This document shows positions 44,647-53,798 of a DNA stretch of 57,087 nt, one piece after another. The DNA comes from Proteiniborus ethanoligenes (GTDB taxonomy: Bacteria > Bacillota > Clostridia > Tissierellales > Proteiniboraceae). The translations under genes and the position numbers were made by a program. The DNA is taken from the NCBI RefSeq assembly GCF_900107485.1, contig NZ_FNQE01000026.1:1-57087 (forward strand). Reading direction: 5' to 3'. The first letter of the stretch is position 1. Each line of letters begins with the position of its first letter. The notes beneath the pieces are model-generated. The model saw only the letters and a program-made list of their open reading frames with translations, did no database searches and was not told the origin of the DNA.

Positions 44647-46212
44647 ATGAATACAGATAATTTGCTAAATTTTAAAAAATCTCCTAGTTCTTTTTGGATT
44701 GAATCTTCACCTAGTACAAATTATCCTACCCTAGACAAGGATTTAAAAGTAGATATAGCTATAATTGGAGGTGGTCTAACTGGTATTCAGTGTGCATATC
44801 AATTGCAAAAGGAAGGCCTTAGCATTGCTGTTCTTGAAGCTCATCGTATAGGTCATGGCACTTCCGGTCATACAACAGCAAAAATAACCTCACAGCATAG
44901 CCTTATTTATTATAAAATTCTAAGTCAAATGGGAACAGAACTAGCGAAGCAATATGCTTCTGCTAACGAATCAGCTATTCATGAAATTAAAAAAATTTCA
45001 GAAGAAAACAATATAGATTGCGATTATACTTTCCAAGATGCATTTATATATACAGAAAGTAATGAATATATACAAAAAATTCAAAATGAAGTGAAGGCAG
45101 CATCATCCTTGGGAATCGAAGCCTCTTATATAGAAGATATTCCTTTTCCTATACCTATTAAGGGAGGAATTAAGTTCCAAAATCAAGCCCAGTTTCACCC
45201 TCTTAAATATCTGATTTCTCTTGCAAAGGTTGTTCATGACAAAGGTGTTAAAATATACGAAGAGACTAGAGCTGTAGATATTGAAGAAAATGATAATTAC
45301 ATTATTACAGATTCTCAAGGAAAAAAAGTAACTGCAGAAAAAGTAATTATTGCATCCCACTATCCTTTTTATAACAAGCATGGATTATATTTTGCAAGGA
45401 TTTATACCCAAAGATCCTACATTATAGGAATTAGAGCAAAGGAAAAGTATCCGGGAGGAATGTATATAAATGCCGAAGAGCCAGCACGCTCATTGAGACA
45501 CCAAAGTACACCAGAGGGTGAGCTAATTCTTGTAGTTGGAGAGAACCACAAAACTGGTCAAGGTGAAGATATGAATAAGCACTATAAAGCTTTAATAGAT
45601 TTTGCAGAGGATATATTTACTGTGGAAAATATTCCTTATAGATGGTCTACCCAGGATTGTATGACTTTAGACGGCATACCCTATGTAGGAAACTATACCC
45701 CAAATACGCCTAATCTATATGTGGCTACTGGCTTTCAAAAATGGGGTATGACAAATAGCACTGCATCCTCCTTACTCTTAAGAGATCTCATAGTAAAGAG
45801 AGAAAGTCCATGGAGTGATGTATATAACCCATCACGAAATACTATTGCTGCTTCTGCAAAGAGCTTTTTAGTAGAAAATGCAGATGTGGCAAAGCATCTA
45901 TTAAAGGGAAAACTATCCCCCTTATCACAGGATGTAAAGGTTGAAGTTGGAGAAGGAAAGGTATTTGAAGTAAAAGGAGATAGGGCTGGCGTTTATAAGG
46001 ATGAACAAAATAGGCTTCACATAGTAAATACTACTTGTACTCACATGGGATGTGAATTGAACTGGAACTCTGCCGAAAGGTCCTGGGACTGTCCTTGTCA
46101 TGGCTCACGGTTTTCTTGTGAAGGAAAAATTCTCGAAGGTCCTGCTGTAAGTCCTTTAGAGATGACTAATGATGTGAATACAGTTGAAAAATTGTTTAAA
46201 GATGATTTTTAA
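44647..46212 (+). CDS. FAD-dependent oxidoreductase with C-terminal Rieske domain (YhfW-like)
   Basis: A 521-residue protein. The FAD-binding GxGxxG motif is IAIIGGGLTGIQCAYQLQ near residues 38-55, in a DadA-type (glycine/D-amino-acid oxidase) fold that ends near 400. The last 90 residues are a Rieske [2Fe-2S] domain with CTHMGC near 462 and CPCHGSRF near 482, the two Cys-His ligand pairs. It should oxidise an amine or similar and pass electrons through the cluster; the substrate is unknown. TTGGAGG precedes the ATG. It is monocistronic on the plus strand. Confidence 0.9.
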   Translation: MNTDNLLNFKKSPSSFWIESSPSTNYPTLDKDLKVDIAIIGGGLTGIQCAYQLQKEGLSIAVLEAHRIGHGTSGHTTAKITSQHSLIYYKILSQMGTELAKQYASANESAIHEIKKISEENNIDCDYTFQDAFIYTESNEYIQKIQNEVKAASSLGIEASYIEDIPFPIPIKGGIKFQNQAQFHPLKYLISLAKVVHDKGVKIYEETRAVDIEENDNYIITDSQGKKVTAEKVIIASHYPFYNKHGLYFARIYTQRSYIIGIRAKEKYPGGMYINAEEPARSLRHQSTPEGELILVVGENHKTGQGEDMNKHYKALIDFAEDIFTVENIPYRWSTQDCMTLDGIPYVGNYTPNTPNLYVATGFQKWGMTNSTASSLLLRDLIVKRESPWSDVYNPSRNTIAASAKSFLVENADVAKHLLKGKLSPLSQDVKVEVGEGKVFEVKGDRAGVYKDEQNRLHIVNTTCTHMGCELNWNSAERSWDCPCHGSRFSCEGKILEGPAVSPLEMTNDVNTVEKLFKDDF

Positions 46213-46245
46213 GATATTAAAAGCATTAGTTTTACTCACATTTAA

Positions 46246-46278
46246 AAATCCTATGCAATTAAATCTTGCATAGGATTT
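46246..46278. terminator. Bidirectional terminator after the Rieske gene
   Basis: AAATCCTATGCAA (46246-46258) pairs with TTGCATAGGATTT (46266-46278), a 13-pair stem with a seven-base loop, between convergent genes. Confidence 0.78.
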
Positions 46279-46282
46279 GAAA

Positions 46283-46459
46283 TTAGCTTTGATCATCATC
46301 TGGGCCATCATTGGTTTTATCATTAGACTTTTTGTTTGGACTTTTCCTTCTAATTCCTTCTGCAATTATTCCAAATAGAACTCCAAAGGATATGCCTAAT
46401 GCTAAATTATCGAAAAGAATTCCATAAGTTACTCCTAAAGCTATTCCAATGCCAAGCAC
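46283..46459 (-). CDS. Small glycine-rich membrane protein
   Basis: A 58-residue protein starting at the GTG at 46457-46459, eight bases after AAAGGAGG. It has one long or two short hydrophobic segments with small-residue spacing (GIGIALGVTYGILFDN, LALGISFGVLFGIIAEG), like a glycine zipper, and a hydrophilic acidic tail (KKSNDKTNDGPDDDQ). A longer reading from 46552 would overlap the TPM gene and lacks a site. It is 25 bases behind the TPM gene and probably belongs to that operon. Function unknown. Confidence 0.68.
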   Translation of the reverse strand: MLGIGIALGVTYGILFDNLALGISFGVLFGIIAEGIRRKSPNKKSNDKTNDGPDDDQS

Positions 46460-46484
46460 TATATCATCCTCCTTTAAATAATCA

Positions 46485-47315
46485 TTAGAATTTTCTACCA
46501 CCACCACCATGTGTTCTTCCACTAGATGATCTATGAGTAGTGCTTCTCCCACCAGAAGAACCAGATGTGTTGGTAGGCTTTGGTATTGTCCTAAAGGTTA
46601 CGAAGGTGTCTACTAGCTTATCTTCCTTTTGTGCTAAATTAACTATACTATTATTTCTAAATCTAAAGGAATTGCCGGATTTTGGTGTTTTGTACCTTGA
46701 GCTAGTTATAAAGTAGAAAATACTACTAAAGACTAAGCCTCCTAATAAGCTAAGTATCACGTCCGTAGAAGTAAGTCTGTTTTTAGGTCGTGGAGCAGGC
46801 TCAGGATAGTTATATTGTCCTGATGGTATTCCATTTTCAAGAAACGACTGTGTCTCTTCTAAAAATCCAATAGTAGCACCATAATAATTGCCATCACCTA
46901 AACCACTATTGAAAACCTTATCTAATACTCTTTCTCTTCTTTCATCTGTTAGATAACTTATGCCTGTTCCAGATGTGGATATATAGACTTCTCTATTATC
47001 CATATCTATTAAAAACAATATCCCATCATAGTTTTCTCCTACTCCAAATCCTCCATAGTCAAAGAAGTCATCTGCATATTCTCTTGATGATTTTCCTTTA
47101 GCATCATTTGTAGTTAGGATAACTATATCCATATTGTATTTATTAGATAAACTATTAGCTTTATCTTCTAGGTCCTTAATTTCTTCTTCTGTAAATAGCA
47201 TTCCCTCATCATATACTGATGGCTTTAATCCTAAGGCTATAATTGGGTTAAGTGCAGTTACGAACAACACAATACATAATAGACTGATTAACGTCCTCTT
47301 AGCTGTACCTACCAT
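46485..47315 (-). CDS. TPM-domain membrane protein (YdjH-like)
   Basis: A 276-residue protein. A signal-like hydrophobic segment lies at about 8-28. The TPM domain (about 33-165) has VYDEGMLFTEEEIKDLEDKA and GILFLIDMDNREVYISTSG. A second hydrophobic segment is near 185-205. The tail is Gly/Ser/His/Arg-rich and ends GGGGRKF, as in many TPM proteins. It would be anchored in the membrane with the TPM domain outside. It overlaps the zinc-ribbon gene by seven bases. Confidence 0.85.
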   Translation of the reverse strand: MVGTAKRTLISLLCIVLFVTALNPIIALGLKPSVYDEGMLFTEEEIKDLEDKANSLSNKYNMDIVILTTNDAKGKSSREYADDFFDYGGFGVGENYDGILFLIDMDNREVYISTSGTGISYLTDERRERVLDKVFNSGLGDGNYYGATIGFLEETQSFLENGIPSGQYNYPEPAPRPKNRLTSTDVILSLLGGLVFSSIFYFITSSRYKTPKSGNSFRFRNNSIVNLAQKEDKLVDTFVTFRTIPKPTNTSGSSGGRSTTHRSSSGRTHGGGGRKF

Positions 47316-48352
47316 ATAATTATCCCTCCTATTAAAAGAGTGATAAAGGTTGCTGCAAAAATTCCTAGGGATACATTGAACAGTTTCCTTTTATTTAGTG
47401 GTAGTTCTCCAAAAGATTTTCCAGTTTGACCATTTACAGCATATACATAGGTTTTCCCTTTATAGAGATAAGTTAATATCCAAGTAGGCAGAAGCGTATA
47501 GCTCCACTTCTTATCAATTGTTTTTATATGACTTTTTATATCGTATGTTGAATTAAATCCACTTATTGTTTCATTCAACAAGCTCCTTGAATATCCGTTG
47601 ACCTGTGCTTCAATCTTAGGCTCTACTTCTTCCTTGCTTATATCATATTGCTCTGCAAAAAAGCCTGAAAGATAAGGCATAGAAAATTCCTTAGCTTCAT
47701 TTTCATTATATGGAGAAATACCATTTAATAAGCTTTTTTCTATTTTAGCAAAAGCTACTTCTCCCACATTATTAATATCTATCTGGCCTTTCCTAACTAT
47801 TTGATATTTTTTTGTTTCTGTATATTCTTTATCTTTGATGCGCCATATCCTAATATTTCGCCCTTCTCCAATATAGTCTATATCTACCTTGCAGTCAGCC
47901 CACCAATAGGGTAAATAAATTCCTGTGATTTTTTCTAGTTGAGATTCACTGCGGAAGTCTCTAGGAACAAAGCTTTTTTTCATAGCCCATTCTAAAAACT
48001 TTTCCTTAGCCTTCTTTTTATCAATAGTAAATGGTATCAGCTTATTAGGTTTAAATTCTCCCTTTAGTCTATCTGATATAATAACAGGATTATGGCAATA
48101 GTAACAAAAAGTAGCTGAGGTAGTATCATCAGTAACTACCTTTGCTCCACAGCTGTTACATTCATAAGAAGACAAGTGCTGGGAGTCCATGTGCTCTTGT
48201 TCTTGATTACTTATTACTTCTTCTTTATATAAGTCCTTTATTTCTTCTTCAGTATATTCACTTAGGCAAAAGTCGCATTTGAATTTTTGTATTGCAGGTT
48301 TAAAATGTATTCCTGCACCACAGCCTGGACATTTATAGCTTTTTGTAGCCAT
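47309..48352 (-). CDS. Zinc-ribbon membrane protein (YdjG-like)
   Basis: A 347-residue protein. Two zinc ribbons lie in the first 95 residues: CPGCG with CDFC, and CNSCG with CYYC. A long soluble region follows with LIPFTIDKKKAKEKFLEW and IYLPYWWADC, and one or two hydrophobic segments at the C-terminus. This layout matches Bacillus YdjG and related TFIIB-ribbon proteins. GGGGTGG precedes the ATG. It sits between the SPFH and TPM genes. Confidence 0.83.
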   Translation of the reverse strand: MATKSYKCPGCGAGIHFKPAIQKFKCDFCLSEYTEEEIKDLYKEEVISNQEQEHMDSQHLSSYECNSCGAKVVTDDTTSATFCYYCHNPVIISDRLKGEFKPNKLIPFTIDKKKAKEKFLEWAMKKSFVPRDFRSESQLEKITGIYLPYWWADCKVDIDYIGEGRNIRIWRIKDKEYTETKKYQIVRKGQIDINNVGEVAFAKIEKSLLNGISPYNENEAKEFSMPYLSGFFAEQYDISKEEVEPKIEAQVNGYSRSLLNETISGFNSTYDIKSHIKTIDKKWSYTLLPTWILTYLYKGKTYVYAVNGQTGKSFGELPLNKRKLFNVSLGIFAATFITLLIGGIIIW

Positions 48353-48391
48353 GACCCACCCCTTTTCTAGTTACCTAATTGTTAAAGCCGA

Positions 48392-49606
48392 CTAAAACTT
48401 AGTACCACATTCTGGACAAAACTTTGGAGCATCTCCTGTTGGCTTGTATCCGCAGTTAGAGCATTGTAAAGGGGTAGCTCTTTTTGTACCGCATTCTCCG
48501 CAGAACTTTCCTGAATTTTTTGCACCACAATTAGTACAAAACCAATGTTCTCCTTTTAAGTTGTCTTGTGTTGTACTGCTAGCTCCTGTTTGTGAGCTTT
48601 GCTGCTGGGCCATTTGATTTTGATTAGATTGAGATGCTGCACCCATAAAGCCTCCTGCATTTTGCATTCCAATTCCCATACCCATAAATGCAGTGGCGCT
48701 TCCTCCTGGATTTGAGCCTGCAGATTCTAATCCTCTGGCAATAGAGCCCTGTACATATCCTTCACGCACAGATGGGTCGCCTAGCATAGCTCCCTTATTT
48801 CTCATATTGATTAGCTCCTTAGATTCATCATCATAGGAAATACTTGCTATACCAACGGCTTGAATTTCCATCCCTCTTGTGCTCTTCCAATCATTATCTA
48901 AAATATTTGCCATGTATTGGCTTAATTCTCTACCCTTAGATGGAACATGAGATATACGTATTCCATCAACAGACATTTGATTCATAGCAGCTTGTAGTGC
49001 TTCTAGGAATTCTGATAAATATTGTTCGTTTATATCTTGAATATCTACCTTTTCTTCGTTTTTAGGTATGGCTTCCTTAAAGAATAGTATTGGATCAGTT
49101 ACCTTTATAGAATATGTTCCATAGGTCCTTAAAAACAGCTCTGAATTATAGAAGTTGTCAAAATAATTTAAGGGATTAGGTGTGCCAAATTTTATCCCCT
49201 TTATTTCTTGTAAATTAATATAATACACTTTCTGTGCAGTGGGAGTGACACCGCCATATTTAAAGCGTTGAAAGGATTCCTTCAAGGCATCTTTAAAGCT
49301 TCCATTAAATAATGATGGTAAAGATGAATTATCTACTTTGTAATATCCTTCTTCTGCTGTATAGTCTACTATTTTCCCACCATCTACTAGCATCATAAAT
49401 TGATTAGGATAAACATGTATTATAGACCCGTTTGAAACTGTGTTTTCCGTACCTTTTTTGTTAGACCCTCTTTTATCGTCTTTTCTAACGGTTACGCCCG
49501 ATGTAAATACAGTGTTGTCTCCCATATCATTTGGTTCAATAATCTCTAGCCATTGATCTGCAAGAGAACCTCCTATAGCTGAGCTAAGTGCTTTTATTAA
49601 TCCCAT
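48392..49606 (-). CDS. SPFH-domain protein with C-terminal zinc ribbons (YdjI-like)
   Basis: A 404-residue cytosolic protein. The SPFH (stomatin/flotillin-like, virion core-like) domain spans about 20-275 and includes IIHVYPNQFMMLVDGGKIVDYT and YYINLQEIKGIKFGTPNPL. A Gly/Met/Gln-rich linker leads to two zinc ribbons: CTNCGAKNSGKFCGECG and CSNCGYKPTGDAPKFCPECG. The same architecture occurs in Bacillus YdjI, which with YdjG and YdjH helps place PspA at the membrane. GGGGG precedes the ATG. It is the first gene of the cluster. No pspA is next to it. Confidence 0.86.
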   Translation of the reverse strand: MGLIKALSSAIGGSLADQWLEIIEPNDMGDNTVFTSGVTVRKDDKRGSNKKGTENTVSNGSIIHVYPNQFMMLVDGGKIVDYTAEEGYYKVDNSSLPSLFNGSFKDALKESFQRFKYGGVTPTAQKVYYINLQEIKGIKFGTPNPLNYFDNFYNSELFLRTYGTYSIKVTDPILFFKEAIPKNEEKVDIQDINEQYLSEFLEALQAAMNQMSVDGIRISHVPSKGRELSQYMANILDNDWKSTRGMEIQAVGIASISYDDESKELINMRNKGAMLGDPSVREGYVQGSIARGLESAGSNPGGSATAFMGMGIGMQNAGGFMGAASQSNQNQMAQQQSSQTGASSTTQDNLKGEHWFCTNCGAKNSGKFCGECGTKRATPLQCSNCGYKPTGDAPKFCPECGTKF

Positions 49607-49779
49607 ACTAAAACCCCCTATTTTATGTTTTGAAATTCTACTTTATATTTATGTTTATAACCATTGTACTAAATATAAAACTATATTTAAATAATATATA
49701 TGTAAAATCTAAAAACGTTTTAAAAACTTCTATAAAAGCCAGTTTTTACTCTATGTATTATATTCTCTATTAAAGCTGA

Positions 49780-49833
49780 TATGCTCCCCATAAGAGGCAG
49801 TAAAAAAATTCCATCCTCTATACAGGGAGCATA
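49780..49833 (-). terminator. Long hairpin after the OYE-like gene
   Basis: TATGCTCCC (49780-49788) pairs with GGGAGCATA (49825-49833), with an inner ATAAGAGG/CCTCTATA. The T run is in the loop and not after the stem, so it may end transcription inefficiently. It lies 24 bases beyond the OYE stop. Confidence 0.5.
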
Positions 49834-49856
49834 CAAAATACATATTTAGATTTGTT

Positions 49857-50909
49857 TTAACTTCTATGTCTAGGACAATTATCTCCATTTGTAAACCATT
49901 TACATGGTCTGCATCCTAAGCATTCAATAATAGGAGCTCCTTCTTCTACATGATTTGTAAAGTCATAGTCTGCAAGATGAGCCCTACCTATTGCTACTAA
50001 ATCTAATAAATTATTATGAATTAAATATTGAGCTTGCTCTGGTGTTTTTATTGAATTTACTCCAATTACTGGGATAGATACATGCTCCTTTATTATTGTT
50101 CCACCATATACTATCCAGTTACAAGGGAAACTATCTGGTATTTCTACGTTAATTTTTGTGTTATCAAAGCCTGTAGACACATGCAAATAATCCATTCCCA
50201 TAGCTTCAAATCTCTTTGCCATTTCAATACTGGTTTCTAAGTCATTTTCATTAGACCCCATCCTAATACCAACAACAAAATCTTCATTAACCTTTTGCTT
50301 GACTCCTTCTAAAACTTCCTTTACAAATCTTAATCTGTTTTCAAGACTACCACCGTATCCATCTGTTCTTTTGTTTACCTTCTCAGAGAAAAATTGTGTA
50401 AACAGATATGAATGAGCCCCATGAAATTCAATACCATCAAAGCCAGCTTTTTCTGCTCTAACAGCCCCATTAATAAAATCTTCTTTTATTGTTTGTATCT
50501 CTTCCTTTGTCATCTCTCTAGCTGATATTTTACCATCGTCATAATCTGATGATGTTATAGTATCTTCATTGATTGCCTTAGAAACTCTAAGCCCCGCATG
50601 ATGAAGCTGTATAAAAACCTTTGCACCATGCTTATGACAGGCTTGGACTATTTTACTTAAGCCTTCTATGTAATCATCAGACCAAATCCCTAACTGTTCA
50701 GGGGATAGTCTTCCATTTTTATTAATACATGTTGCTTCTACTATAATTAAACCAGCACCACCTTTAGCTATTGCTTCGTAGTGATTTATATTCTTTTCTG
50801 ATACAAAGCCATTCGCATCAGCAAATGTAAAGCATACCATCGGTGGTAATACTACCCTGTTTTTTAATTCTACTTTTTTTATTTTATGTGGTGTAAAAAG
50901 TAAATTCAT
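49857..50909 (-). CDS. NADH:flavin oxidoreductase, old yellow enzyme family
   Basis: A 350-residue FMN barrel. LKNRVVLPPMVCFTFAD at the start, FIQLHHAGLRVS near 100, GFDGIEFHGAHSYLFTQFFS near 160-178 and TDGYGGSLENRLRFVKEV near 190 are family motifs. The C-terminal CLGCRPCKWF with two cysteines is unusual but not enough for an iron-sulfur cluster with the standard spacing. It should reduce an activated double bond. It is 25 bases behind ridA and probably shares its transcript. Confidence 0.9.
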   Translation of the reverse strand: MNLLFTPHKIKKVELKNRVVLPPMVCFTFADANGFVSEKNINHYEAIAKGGAGLIIVEATCINKNGRLSPEQLGIWSDDYIEGLSKIVQACHKHGAKVFIQLHHAGLRVSKAINEDTITSSDYDDGKISAREMTKEEIQTIKEDFINGAVRAEKAGFDGIEFHGAHSYLFTQFFSEKVNKRTDGYGGSLENRLRFVKEVLEGVKQKVNEDFVVGIRMGSNENDLETSIEMAKRFEAMGMDYLHVSTGFDNTKINVEIPDSFPCNWIVYGGTIIKEHVSIPVIGVNSIKTPEQAQYLIHNNLLDLVAIGRAHLADYDFTNHVEEGAPIIECLGCRPCKWFTNGDNCPRHRS

Positions 50910-50934
50910 TATTAATCAACCTTTCATTTGTTTT

Positions 50935-51315
50935 TTATGGCCTTTTCGCAATCATTTCAATTTCTACCTCTGCCCCAAGAGGTAAAGCTAAAACTCCAAT
51001 AGTTGTTCTTGCAGGATAAGGTTTATTGAATTGAGTTTGGTAGACTTCATTCATTGCAGCAAAATTGTTCATATCTGTTAGATATACATTTACTTTTATA
51101 ACATCATCTGGTGTAAGATTAGCTGCTTTTAGCACCTCAAATAAGTTAACAAAGCATTGCTTAGTTTGAGCACCAATATCCCCTATCATTATTTCTTCTG
51201 AACTTGAACCTTTGGGCGTTTGTCCTGATAAATATACTAATTCTCCTGCTTCTACTGCATGTGAGTATGGCCCTACTGCAGGTATACCATTTGCATTGTA
51301 AACTTTTCTACCCAT
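50935..51315 (-). CDS. ridA: RidA family enamine/imine deaminase
   Basis: A 126-residue protein. AVGPYSHAVEAGELVYLSGQTP near residues 14-35, VKVNVYLTDMNNFAAMNEVY and the C-terminal PARTTIGVLALPLGAEVEIEMIA are diagnostic, with the substrate-binding arginine in PARTT. RidA removes 2-aminoacrylate made by serine/threonine dehydratases. The start is placed at the ATG at 51313-51315 after GGAGG; the ATG two codons before is too close to the site. Confidence 0.92.
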   Translation of the reverse strand: MGRKVYNANGIPAVGPYSHAVEAGELVYLSGQTPKGSSSEEIMIGDIGAQTKQCFVNLFEVLKAANLTPDDVIKVNVYLTDMNNFAAMNEVYQTQFNKPYPARTTIGVLALPLGAEVEIEMIAKRP

Positions 51316-51426
51316 TTTCATACCTCCAATATTATTTTACTATAATATTTTGAGTAAATTATTTTAAGTCAGGCTATTCCTTTTCTAAAGTATATCATGA
51401 AAATACTAGTAAAATAAACATGTCAG

Positions 51427-52308
51427 TTAATATTCTATAGCTCCATTAAAATCTAAGTATAGCTCCTTTACATCCCAATTATAGTTATTGGAATTAAGAT
51501 ATTCTTTTATTTTTACTTTGAAATCCCCATCAACCTTATATACAATAGCCATTAAAGTAGGTCCTGCGCCACTTATATATGCACCTAAACAGCCTAAATT
51601 ATAGCATTTGTCAATAATATCATCAAAGCCAAAAATTAATTTTCCTCTGTAGGGTTGATGAAGCCTATCTTCTAATGAGGTCTTTAGCAAATCAAATCTT
51701 CCATTAGAAAACGCCGAAAGGAGTAAGGCTACTCTTCCCACATTATATACTCCATCTTCATAAGAAATATTTTTAGGAAGCACTTCTCTAGCACTACTCG
51801 TAGAAAGGGTGAAATCAGGAATTAGAGCTACAAATTTAATTCCATTGGCTATATTAATTTTATTGTAGTATATTTTATTATTATCCACAACAGATGCAAC
51901 CAGTCCTCCAAATAACGCAGGGGCAATATTATCTGGATGACCTTCTATCCCTGTAGCTATTTCTAGTATTTCATCTTTTGATAAAGGAGAATTGGCTAGT
52001 TTATTGGCTCCAATAACTCCTCCTAAAATACATGTAGCACTACTTCCCAAGCCTCTTGAAATAGGAATATCTGTATCTGCTTCTATTCTTATACCTCTAG
52101 GTCTATATCCTATTATATCAAAGGTTTTCAGCATTGAGGTATATACTAGATTGTTTTCATTGGCATGGTAGTTCTTGCATCCATTTATTTCTAACCCTTC
52201 TGAAGTTTCTATAAATGAAAATCTATTATATAGACTAAGAGCAAGTCCTAATGTATCAAAGCCTGGTCCTAAATTTGCACTTGTGGCAGGTACTTTTACA
52301 TTTATCAT
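51427..52308 (-). CDS. thrB: Homoserine kinase
   Basis: A 293-residue GHMP kinase that phosphorylates homoserine for threonine synthesis. VPATSANLGPGFDTLGLAL near the start, DIPISRGLGSSATCILGG near 84-101 (ATP loop) and YISGAGPTLMAIV near 240 are the three GHMP motifs. Last gene of the threonine operon, three bases after thrC. Confidence 0.95.
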   Translation of the reverse strand: MINVKVPATSANLGPGFDTLGLALSLYNRFSFIETSEGLEINGCKNYHANENNLVYTSMLKTFDIIGYRPRGIRIEADTDIPISRGLGSSATCILGGVIGANKLANSPLSKDEILEIATGIEGHPDNIAPALFGGLVASVVDNNKIYYNKINIANGIKFVALIPDFTLSTSSAREVLPKNISYEDGVYNVGRVALLLSAFSNGRFDLLKTSLEDRLHQPYRGKLIFGFDDIIDKCYNLGCLGAYISGAGPTLMAIVYKVDGDFKVKIKEYLNSNNYNWDVKELYLDFNGAIEY

Positions 52309-52311
52309 TTA

Positions 52312-53787
52312 CTATATCCCTACCTTTAAAAATTTTCTAAGTATGTCTTCCATACCTTCTCTATCGCAATTGTTCTTATGAGCTATTTCCTTGTCTTTAA
52401 GATCTTCTATGGCTTTTGGTATCTTAACATTTGTCTTGCTCCCTAATTTCTCTATTATTTCAAACTCGTCCTTATTATTTATATCTATGCCAATAGATGA
52501 TACAACTTTTCCGCCAAATTTAAAGGGACTAGCAGTAGAAGCTATTATAGTCTTTGTATTATCATTAGTTTCTGATTTATATTTTTGGTATACATTATAT
52601 GCTACTGCAGTATGTGGATCTATTAGATGGTTATTATCCATAAACATTTTATTTATTTCAAAGCCTACTTCTTCTTCTGTTGAATAGGAGCCATAAAAAT
52701 CTCTTAAATCTAAATTATCCATCTTGTAATACCCTAGTTCAGCAAGCTCAACCATTTTATCCTTTACTAAGACACTATCTCCTCCACTTAAATGAAATAA
52801 AAGCCTTTCTAAATTACTTGACAGTAATATATCCATAGACGGAGATGAGGTTAAAATAAGCCTTCTTCTCCTATCATATATACCTGTATCAATGAATTGT
52901 GATAATACATTGTTTTCGTTTGACGCACATATTAGCTTATTTACTGGTAAGCCCATTTCTTTTGCATAATAAGCAGCTAATATATTTCCAAAATTACCTG
53001 TAGGCACTGCAATATTTATCTTTTCATTTTCCTTTATACTTTTTTCCCTTAAAAGAGTTAGATAGCCGTGGAAATAATATACTATTTGTGGTATTAATCT
53101 GCCAATATTAATTGAGTTTGCAGAGGATAGTAGATAGTTGTTTTTACCAAGAAGATTTATAAAATGGTTGTTGTTAAATATGTCCTTTACCCCACCTTGA
53201 GCATCATCAAAGTTCCCATTAATGCCTACAACAAAGGTATTATTTCCTTCCTGAGTAAGCATTTGCATTTTTTGCACTTGACTTACACCATATTCAGGGA
53301 AAAATACAATTATCTTAATTCCTTTTACATTAGCAAAGCCCTCTAATGCTGCTTTACCTGTATCTCCAGAGGTAGCAGTCAGTATTGCTATTTCTTTTTG
53401 TATATTATTTATCCTCATGGACTCCTTTAGCAAATAAGGAAGTATAGATAATGCCATATCCTTAAAGGCTAAGGTTGGTCCATGAAAGAGTTCAAGAAAG
53501 AATGCATCTCCAGCCTTTATTACTGGTACAATATGATCCGTACTAAATTTATTGTCATATGCTTTTTCTATACAATTTTTAAGTCTATCGTTTTCAAAGT
53601 CAGTAAAGAATTCCTTCATTATTACATATGCTAGACCTTTATATTCCATTTCTTTTAAAGCCATAAGATTATCTAGCTTAGGTATGCTCCTTGGAACAAA
53701 AAGTCCCCCTTCCTTTGATAGCCCTTGTATAATTCCTTCACTTGATGAAATAGAAATTGTTTTATCTCTAGTGCTAATATATTTCAT
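52312..53787 (-). CDS. thrC: Threonine synthase
   Basis: A 491-residue pyridoxal phosphate enzyme of the long class. It starts YISTRDKTISISSSEGIIQGLS. The PLP lysine is in GPTLAFKDMALS near residue 110, the phosphate loop in TATSGDTGKAALEG near 142, and IAVPTGNFGNILAAYYAKEMG near 250. It turns O-phosphohomoserine into threonine. It lies 11 bases behind hom. Confidence 0.95.
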   Translation of the reverse strand: MKYISTRDKTISISSSEGIIQGLSKEGGLFVPRSIPKLDNLMALKEMEYKGLAYVIMKEFFTDFENDRLKNCIEKAYDNKFSTDHIVPVIKAGDAFFLELFHGPTLAFKDMALSILPYLLKESMRINNIQKEIAILTATSGDTGKAALEGFANVKGIKIIVFFPEYGVSQVQKMQMLTQEGNNTFVVGINGNFDDAQGGVKDIFNNNHFINLLGKNNYLLSSANSINIGRLIPQIVYYFHGYLTLLREKSIKENEKINIAVPTGNFGNILAAYYAKEMGLPVNKLICASNENNVLSQFIDTGIYDRRRRLILTSSPSMDILLSSNLERLLFHLSGGDSVLVKDKMVELAELGYYKMDNLDLRDFYGSYSTEEEVGFEINKMFMDNNHLIDPHTAVAYNVYQKYKSETNDNTKTIIASTASPFKFGGKVVSSIGIDINNKDEFEIIEKLGSKTNVKIPKAIEDLKDKEIAHKNNCDREGMEDILRKFLKVGI

Positions 53788-53798
53788 ATTATTCTCCT

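Noticed and set aside
46457-46552. Longer version of the small membrane protein starting inside the TPM gene
   Set aside because: The extra 31 residues come from the TPM gene's end in another frame. The ribosome site AAAGGAGG is correctly placed only for the GTG at 46457-46459.
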